NCBI GenBank assembly: GCA_020252385.1
Contig: JADCDC010000325.1
Location: 1-5,391, forward strand
From: Aestuariivirga sp.
GTDB taxonomy: Bacteria > Pseudomonadota > Alphaproteobacteria > Rhizobiales > Aestuariivirgaceae
DNA: 5,391 bases
Direction: 5' to 3'
Shown here: positions 1 to 4,123 of the stretch, in pieces
How positions within the stretch are numbered: position 1 is the stretch's first letter
Layout of the letters: every line of letters starts with the position of its first letter
The notes under the pieces: generated by a model
The model's input: only the letters and a program-made list of their open reading frames with translations
What the model was told of the DNA's origin: nothing
Databases searched by the model: none
Translations under genes and position numbers: made by a program

Positions 1-1
1 C

Positions 2-433
2 GCGCCGGCCTATTGCTCGGCAACCGGAAAGGCGATGCTTGCCTATGCACCGGAAGACACCATAAGCGCCGCCAGTGCGAACATGCAGCGCTTCACCCGC
101 CATACGGTCTCTTCGGCCGCCATGCTGCGCCGGCAACTCGCGACCATACGCGAGCAGGGCTACTCGATGACCAACGGCGAATGGCGCGAGGGCGTCTTGG
201 GTTTCGGCCGCGCGATACTCAGTCCCTCGGAACGGGCCATCGCGGCGATCGGCGTGGCGGGCCCCGAGGAACGGGTGCGGCAGGGGGGCGTCGAGAAATA
301 CGTATCTGCGCTGCTTGCCGCTGGCGAGGCCATCGAGACCGCGCTTGGCTTCCGGAATGCGCCGATCGGACAGGAAGCCGCACCGGCCGGAATGCCCAAG
401 GCTCCGCAGAGGCAGTCGAAGAAGAGGTCCTAG
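2..433 (+). CDS. IclR-family transcriptional regulator, C-terminal effector domain (5' truncated)
   Basis: The reading frame is open from the left edge, so the N-terminal winged helix-turn-helix is outside the window. The visible 143 residues match the IclR ligand-binding (GAF-like) domain. They begin with APAYCSATGKAMLAY, corresponding to the family's 'ATGKAxLAY' segment. They continue with 'RHTVSSAAMLRRQLATIREQGY', the usual helix before the conserved 'GY....EW..GV' strand, and end with 'AIAAIGVAGPEERV'. IclR proteins are usually about 250-270 residues, so roughly 40% is missing. The tail is basic (RQSKKRS). Family members bind a small-molecule effector and control nearby catabolic operons as repressors or activators. 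It reads in the same direction as the downstream amine oxidase and is a plausible regulator of this cluster. The family call is secure; target and ligand are unknown. The ATG at position 35 is internal, not the start. Confidence 0.92.
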   Translation, partial: APAYCSATGKAMLAYAPEDTISAASANMQRFTRHTVSSAAMLRRQLATIREQGYSMTNGEWREGVLGFGRAILSPSERAIAAIGVAGPEERVRQGGVEKYVSALLAAGEAIETALGFRNAPIGQEAAPAGMPKAPQRQSKKRS

Positions 434-481
434 CGCAACGGGCCCTCAAGTGCATTCGCACTTGAGGGCGAAAAGTTGCGC
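433..481. terminator. Long nested hairpin after the regulator gene (terminator or palindromic repeat)
   Basis: A perfect 12-bp stem, GCCCTCAAGTGC (442-453) with GCACTTGAGGGC (458-469), closes an ATTC loop. It is enclosed by a second perfect 7-bp pairing, GCGCAAC (433-439) with GTTGCGC (475-481). The structure starts on the last base of the regulator's stop codon, which fits transcript 3'-end formation. No T-run follows on either strand, so a classical intrinsic terminator is not shown. An intergenic palindromic repeat is the main alternative. Confidence 0.5.
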
Positions 482-492
482 CGGCAAACTAA

Positions 493-548
493 TCTGGAGC
501 ATCTTGCGCATCGCAAGTGATTCCACTTGCTCGCACGATGCTCTTAGA
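493..548. repeat. Second imperfect palindrome sharing the loop motif of the upstream hairpin
   Basis: The arms pair in blocks: TCT (493-495) with AGA (546-548), GAGCATC (497-503) with GATGCTC (537-543), TGCG (505-508) with CGCA (532-535), and GCAAGTG (513-519) with CACTTGC (524-530). The loop is ATTC. The apex, CAAGTG-ATTC-CACTTG, closely matches that of the hairpin at 442-469 (CAAGTGC-ATTC-GCACTTG). This suggests two related palindromic units side by side. It ends 44 bp before the oxidase start, so it could also form in that gene's leader RNA. Function is unknown. Confidence 0.55.
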
Positions 549-584
549 GGCTCGCAACGAAGCCTGAGGCGACGTGGTTTCGTA

Positions 585-590
585 GAGGAG
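585..590 (+). promoter_or_regulatory. Ribosome binding site of the FAD amine oxidase
   Basis: GAGGAG lies 2 bases (AG) before the ATG at 593. GGAG is close to the start, but the purine-rich run GAGGAGAG is the only Shine-Dalgarno-like sequence here and supports this start. No convincing sigma-70 promoter is visible between the hairpins and the gene. Confidence 0.6.
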
Positions 591-592
591 AG

Positions 593-1792
593 ATGACGCA
601 GGCCAGGAACAGCTTTGACTATATCGTCATCGGGCTCGGCGGCCTCGGCAGTGCGGCCGCATACTGGCTCTCGCGGGAGGCTGGGCGGGAGGTCCTGGGG
701 ATCGAGAGGTTCGAACTCGGTCATGAGCGAGGTGAGTCCGCAGATCATTCGCGCATCATCCGGCTCACCTATCACAACACACAGTATGTACGATTTGCGC
801 AAGCCTCCTACCGTACATGGACGGAGATGGAGGAGGATGCCGGAGACCAGTTCGTCATCAAGACTGGCGAAGTGAATTTCTGGCCAGCCGAGACCACCCT
901 TTCTGAAGAAAGCTACAATACCAGCATGGCGGCATGCGGTGTACCCTTCGAGAGACTCGATGCCAACGACATCCGCCGGCGATTTCCTCAGTTCCGCTTC
1001 ACGGACGACATACATGCCGTCTATCAGCCGGACGGCGGTCTCGTGGCGGCATCGAGAGCCAATGCAGCCCACCGCCGCATGGCACGGCGCAATGGCGCAA
1101 CGCTGCTTGGAAACATGCCGGTAACTGCCATTCGGCAGAATGGCTCCGGCTACCGTGTCACGGCCGGCGGACGTGAGTACGAAGCGGGCAAACTCGTGAT
1201 AGCTGCCGGCCCCTGGACCAACGACGCGCTGAAGCACCTCGGCATCCGCCTGCCTCTGCGGGTGACCCAGGAGCAGGTCACTTACTTCGCCAGCCCGCAT
1301 CTCGAGGAATTCGCGCCGGGCCGGTTTCCTGTCTGGATCTGGATGATCCTCGACAATTTCTATGGCTTTCCGGTCTATGGCGCCAATGGCGTCAAGGCTG
1401 CGAGGGACCGCTTCGCGCCCGTCGACCCCGACAGGCGCAGCTTCATCCCCGACGGAGGAAACGAACGGGATGTGAGCGCCTTCCTGGAGCGCCACATCCC
1501 CCGGGCGCATGGCCCCGTCCTTTACAGCAGGACCTGCCTGCTCACCCACACGCCCGATGCCGACTTCGTGCTGGACACCGTCCCGGGGCATCCTGGCGTC
1601 GTCTGCGCCGTGGGCGCCACGCATGCCTTCAAGTTCGCCTCGGTGATCGGCAAGACACTGGGCGAACTGCTGAAGACGGGCAGAGCCTCGGAGGACGTCT
1701 CGCTTTTCCGCTTTGACAGGCCGTCGATGCGGGCGGACACAGCTCAGTCATTCCAGATCGAGGGATTTGGCGAGCACGGGACGGTCAGCTGA
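593..1792 (+). CDS. FAD-dependent amine oxidase, monomeric sarcosine oxidase / N-methyl-L-tryptophan oxidase family
   Basis: This 399-residue protein has the length of monomeric sarcosine oxidase (about 390). Such enzymes oxidise N-methyl or other secondary amino acids with O2, giving imine (then amine plus aldehyde) and H2O2. The Rossmann FAD site is GLGGLG (14-19), with ribose-contacting Glu38 at the end of the second strand. The motif DHSRIIR (51-57) corresponds to the substrate and flavin-binding arginine region. Lys268 in FYGFPVYGANGVK aligns with the lysine that activates oxygen. Cys315 in RTCLLTHTPDADF aligns with the cysteine that carries FAD covalently. HAFKF (344-348) supplies the lysine that binds the substrate carboxylate. 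Motif equivalences are from family knowledge, not a computed alignment. No signal peptide is visible, so it is probably cytoplasmic. The gene follows the IclR regulator and converges on the GcvT-like gene. Pipelines may name it solA or soxA; pipecolate or other amino-acid oxidase activity is possible. Confidence 0.9.
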   Translation: MTQARNSFDYIVIGLGGLGSAAAYWLSREAGREVLGIERFELGHERGESADHSRIIRLTYHNTQYVRFAQASYRTWTEMEEDAGDQFVIKTGEVNFWPAETTLSEESYNTSMAACGVPFERLDANDIRRRFPQFRFTDDIHAVYQPDGGLVAASRANAAHRRMARRNGATLLGNMPVTAIRQNGSGYRVTAGGREYEAGKLVIAAGPWTNDALKHLGIRLPLRVTQEQVTYFASPHLEEFAPGRFPVWIWMILDNFYGFPVYGANGVKAARDRFAPVDPDRRSFIPDGGNERDVSAFLERHIPRAHGPVLYSRTCLLTHTPDADFVLDTVPGHPGVVCAVGATHAFKFASVIGKTLGELLKTGRASEDVSLFRFDRPSMRADTAQSFQIEGFGEHGTVS

Positions 1793-1812
1793 CTTCGACC
1801 CACCGCCAGCCA

Positions 1813-3015
1813 CTAAGCTCTTGCGAGCTTTCTTTCGGGATCGAGGAACGGCATGTCGACCACCGTTGCAGCAGCGGGTCGCCCGCCGAGATCGACCTCG
1901 ACCCTGGTGCCTGGGGCAGCGACCTCGCTATCAAGCCAGCAGATCGCGATTGGGCAGTCGAGCGCGGGAGAACCGGTCGCGGAGGTGATGATCCCGCGGG
2001 CCGCGCCGCTGACGAACACACGGTCGCCGATCAGCGGAACCTCACGGCCTTCAAGCCGCAGACCCGCGAGCTTCTGCCTGGGGGGACGCGCCTTGGCGGC
2101 CTGCAACGCCTTCTGGGCGCGATACGGCGCCTTCGAATCCGAGATCATCCAGCCGAGTCCGATTTCGACCGGCGTATGCTGCCAGTCGAAATCCTGCCCA
2201 AAGTTCAGGATTGCCGCCTCGACGCGCCTGATGCCCAGCGTCCTGCTGCCGCACAGGGCGCCTCCAGCTTTCCTGACGGCATCCCAGAGACCTGCGAAGA
2301 ATTCGGCACCCTGAGCCACATCGACATAGATGTCATAGCCGAGTTCGGCGGTGTAGCCGGTTCTCGTGATGGTGACAGGCACTCCGCAAACCCTGGCGCG
2401 CAGCATGCCGAAGAATGGAACGGGCGCCAGATCAGCCTCGCAGACCCCCTGCAGGATGTCACGCGAGAGCGGTCCCTGCAGACTCGCGACGTGAAGACGG
2501 TCATTGAAGCTTTCGATGCTCACGTCGCGTGAAACAGCATTGGCATAAAGCCACTCCTCCGAACTTCCGGGGCCTCCGATCCACCAGAAGGAGTTCCGGT
2601 CGAAGCGAACGAGGATGCCGTCCTCGACAATTCCGCCATGATCGTGAAGGAGCACGGAGTAGTAGCTGTGCCCGTCCTTCATCTTGCGCACATCGCGCGG
2701 CATCAGGCTGTCGAGCAGTGCCTCGGCCTCCGGGCCGCTGACGGCGATGACCTCTTCCCCCGTAACATCGAGAAGGCCCGCCGTCCGCCTGATTGCCCAG
2801 TACTCCTCGACCGGGTCGGTGAAGTAATCAGGCTTCAGATAAGTATTGTGCAGCTTGAAGCTCGCCGCAATCCCTCCCACGGTCGGAAAGAAGGCCGTCC
2901 TCTTGAGACCGCCCCTGGAACGAATGGGCGTCGAAACATAGGGCGGCTGGCCGGTGACGCTGGCGAGCTCGGTGCGGATGAAGCGTTCGTCCTGCCTGCT
3001 GTTCATGGCCTGCAC
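1813..3015 (-). CDS. GcvT-family (aminomethyltransferase-like) folate-dependent protein
   Basis: I chose the GTG at 3015, giving 400 residues, because GGTGGAG sits 6 bases upstream. An ATG at 3078 in the same frame would add 21 residues but has its only GG-rich stretch touching the start. The fold follows glycine-cleavage T protein. GLLDVTGEE (80-88) matches the 'GLFDVSHM' strand. GGIVEDGILVR (127-137) matches 'GGIxDDLIV', which holds the acidic residue near folate N5. RTGYTAELGYDI (218-229) matches 'RTGYTGExGxEI', where Glu224 should bind the pterin. TPVEIGLGWMI (281-291) and a C-terminal beta-barrel domain follow. Such proteins move a one-carbon unit from an amine, ether or sulfonium to tetrahydrofolate. 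No gcvH or gcvP is adjacent, so a dedicated demethylase role is more likely than glycine cleavage. O-demethylase or DMSP demethylase-like activity is an alternative. It diverges from the SDR gene. Confidence 0.87.
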   Translation of the reverse strand: MQAMNSRQDERFIRTELASVTGQPPYVSTPIRSRGGLKRTAFFPTVGGIAASFKLHNTYLKPDYFTDPVEEYWAIRRTAGLLDVTGEEVIAVSGPEAEALLDSLMPRDVRKMKDGHSYYSVLLHDHGGIVEDGILVRFDRNSFWWIGGPGSSEEWLYANAVSRDVSIESFNDRLHVASLQGPLSRDILQGVCEADLAPVPFFGMLRARVCGVPVTITRTGYTAELGYDIYVDVAQGAEFFAGLWDAVRKAGGALCGSRTLGIRRVEAAILNFGQDFDWQHTPVEIGLGWMISDSKAPYRAQKALQAAKARPPRQKLAGLRLEGREVPLIGDRVFVSGAARGIITSATGSPALDCPIAICWLDSEVAAPGTRVEVDLGGRPAAATVVDMPFLDPERKLARA

Positions 3016-3021
3016 GGTAAT

Positions 3022-3028
3022 CTCCACC
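3022..3028 (-). promoter_or_regulatory. Ribosome binding site that fixes a GTG start for the GcvT-like gene
   Basis: On the - strand GGTGGAG is followed by the 6-base spacer ATTACC and then GTG at 3015. The next in-frame ATG (3006) would sit 15 bases from this site, and the upstream ATG (3078) has no spaced Shine-Dalgarno sequence. The GTG is therefore the best-supported start. Confidence 0.6.
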
Positions 3029-3106
3029 AAGGCTCCGAGGGGGCTCCACCCGGTTTTCTGATGAAACAAGGCTTGCATCCACCCTGTTTTGGTGTCAAGA
3101 TTTATG

Positions 3107-3135
3107 ATAGTGTTCCACTATTTAGAAAAACTAAA
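3107..3135. promoter_or_regulatory. Two adjacent dyads in the AT-rich core of the divergent promoter region
   Basis: ATAGTG-TTC-CACTAT (3107-3121) is a perfect 6-bp inverted repeat. It is followed directly by TTTAG-AAAAA-CTAAA (3121-3135), a perfect 5-bp inverted repeat sharing one base. They lie in the only AT-rich stretch between the divergent GcvT-like and SDR genes, where regulator sites are expected. TATGAT (3103-3108, + strand) resembles a -10 box and overlaps the first dyad, and TATCAT reads similarly on the - strand (3109-3104). Neither has a good -35 at standard spacing. TTGACA occurs on the - strand (3098-3093) but has no matching -10. The segment TTCC-ACTATTT-AGAA also partly resembles IclR-type operators (TTCC-n-GGAA), so the IclR regulator at the left edge is a candidate binder. 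Binding is inferred. Confidence 0.5.
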
Positions 3136-3136
3136 G

Positions 3137-3220
3137 CCTTGTGCCGGGCGCCAGAGGCGCCCCGCGGCGGTGATGCCGAGCACCGCCTGATCTCCCGATC
3201 AGGCGCGCAGCGGCACAAGG
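3137..3220 (+). other. Structured leader element: long-range stem enclosing hairpins
   Basis: A perfect 10-bp pairing, CCTTGTGCCG (3137-3146) with CGGCACAAGG (3211-3220), encloses further perfect stems. Hairpin A is GGGCGCC-AGA-GGCGCCC (3146-3162). Hairpin C is CGCCTGATC-TCCC-GATCAGGCG (3184-3205). A middle stem, GGCGGTG (3166-3172) with CACCGCC (3181-3187), overlaps hairpin C and so excludes it. A smaller alternative, CGGC (3165-3168) with GCCG (3175-3178), could coexist with C as a multi-way junction. It would lie in the SDR leader RNA if transcription starts near the AT-rich core. It does not match the glycine, SAM-II or SAH riboswitch consensus as I recall them, nor a tRNA. It could be a cis-acting RNA, a small RNA or a palindromic intergenic repeat. 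Confidence 0.45.
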
Positions 3221-3244
3221 ACGGAGTTGTTCAAGAGTAAGGAA

Positions 3245-3264
3245 CGGCGCCAGAGAACGCGCCG
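3245..3264 (+). other. Small hairpin upstream of the SDR ribosome binding site
   Basis: CGGCGC (3245-3250) pairs with GCGCCG (3259-3264) across an 8-base loop, ending 16 bases before the SDR Shine-Dalgarno sequence. Its left side (3246-3255, GGCGCCAGAG) is an exact 10-base copy of 3147-3156 in the leader element, so the two could compete for the same pairing partner. This may be chance in GC-rich DNA. Confidence 0.3.
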
Positions 3265-3280
3265 CTCTCTCCGGTCGGGA

Positions 3281-3285
3281 AGGAG
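3281..3285 (+). promoter_or_regulatory. Ribosome binding site of the SDR gene
   Basis: AGGAG, within GGGAAGGAG, lies 4 bases before the ATG at 3290. It decides the start: a longer reading frame beginning with TTG at 3227 would add 21 arginine-rich residues before the usual SDR N-terminus and has no better site. Confidence 0.7.
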
Positions 3286-3289
3286 TGAA

Positions 3290-4117
3290 ATGGCTTCGTA
3301 TCCGCGCTTCAAGGACAAGGTGGTGATCGTATCGGGCGGCGCCGATGGCATGGGGCGCGCCTGCAGCGTTCAGCTCGCATCCGAAGGTGCGCGCCTGTTC
3401 ATCCTGGACGTGAAATACGAGATGGCCGTCCAACTCGCCCGCGACCTCTCAACGCCAAGTGCGCAGGTCGAAGCGCTGCGCGCGGACGTGATGAACGAGA
3501 CAGAACTCAAGAACGCCATAGCGTCCGTCCTGGACCGGACGGGGGGCAAGGTCGACAGCCTGATCAATATCGCCGGCGGCAGCGCTTCAGGTCTCACCGC
3601 CGAAATCGACCTCGCGGTTTGGGACCGGCTATATGCGCTTAACCTGCGGAGCACGCTTGTCGCTTGCCAAGCAGTCATCCCCGCAATGCGCAGGCGAGGC
3701 GGCAGCATCGTTACCATGGCATCGATATCCGGCTTGCGCGGCGATCCTGAATGGGCGCCCTACAACGCGGCCAAGGCCGCGATCATCTCCCTCACGCAGT
3801 CGCTTGCCTGGGAGGAAGGCGGGTATGGGATTCGCGTCAACGCCATCTGCCCCGGACCCGTGGCATCCGAACGCATGCTGGCAACCATCTCCGCGGATGA
3901 ATTGCGCGAATACAACGAGTCCTGTGCGCTCGGACGAATCGGCAAGGCTTCCGAGCTCGCCGAAGCAATCCTGTTCCTTGCATCCGACCAGGCATCCTTC
4001 ATCACCGGCGCAGCACTCGTCGCCGATGGCGGACTGACCGCCCGCACGGGCCAGCCGACACGCTTCTATCGTCAGCAGCGCGAAGGCCTCCACCGCAGGC
4101 CGGAAGAACCAAGCTGA
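3290..4117 (+). CDS. SDR-family NAD(P)-dependent oxidoreductase
   Basis: This is a classical short-chain dehydrogenase/reductase, 275 residues from the ATG supported by AGGAG. The cofactor motif is SGGADGMG (15-22, family TGxxxGxG), with Ser in place of the usual Thr. Asp40 ends the second strand (ILD), which favours NAD(H) over NADP(H). NIAG (93-96) is the structural NxAG motif, and Asn118, Ser145, Tyr158 and Lys162 form the catalytic tetrad (YNAAK). NAICPGP (184-190) and the ADGG (245-248) near the end are also typical. It should interconvert an alcohol and a carbonyl in the cytoplasm. About 25 residues follow the usual DGG end point, rich in Arg and Gln (RFYRQQREGLHRRPEEPS), which is longer than most classical SDRs. 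It is followed 6 bp later by the GMC gene and is divergent from the GcvT-like gene, so its promoter should lie in the intergenic region. Substrate cannot be assigned. Confidence 0.93.
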   Translation: MASYPRFKDKVVIVSGGADGMGRACSVQLASEGARLFILDVKYEMAVQLARDLSTPSAQVEALRADVMNETELKNAIASVLDRTGGKVDSLINIAGGSASGLTAEIDLAVWDRLYALNLRSTLVACQAVIPAMRRRGGSIVTMASISGLRGDPEWAPYNAAKAAIISLTQSLAWEEGGYGIRVNAICPGPVASERMLATISADELREYNESCALGRIGKASELAEAILFLASDQASFITGAALVADGGLTARTGQPTRFYRQQREGLHRRPEEPS

Positions 4118-4123
4118 ACGCAG

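Noticed and set aside
13..465. A 150-codon + strand open frame overlapping the IclR coding region in another frame
   Set aside because: It is an arginine-rich out-of-frame translation. The IclR frame shows conserved family sequence right up to its stop.
446..1624. A 392-codon open frame on the - strand opposite the amine oxidase
   Set aside because: Its translation shows no recognisable domain, while the + strand carries a full flavoenzyme with all motifs. Long antisense open frames are common in GC-rich genes.
3137..3220. A tRNA-like cloverleaf in the SDR leader
   Set aside because: The length and branching invite the idea, but there is no TTCRA loop, no conserved D-loop and no standard 7-bp acceptor arrangement.
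3137..3220. A glycine riboswitch, suggested by the adjacent GcvT-like gene
   Set aside because: The conserved core sequences I know for that class are absent, and the structure lies in the leader of the SDR, not of the GcvT-like gene.
2638..3240. A 200-codon + strand open frame across the GcvT-like gene and the intergenic region
   Set aside because: It is antisense to a clear GcvT-fold gene, has no family resemblance, and runs through the dyads and the structured leader.
3227..3289. N-terminal extension of the SDR from a TTG start
   Set aside because: The added residues are an arginine-rich run unlike any SDR N-terminus, and AGGAG sits just before the ATG at 3290.
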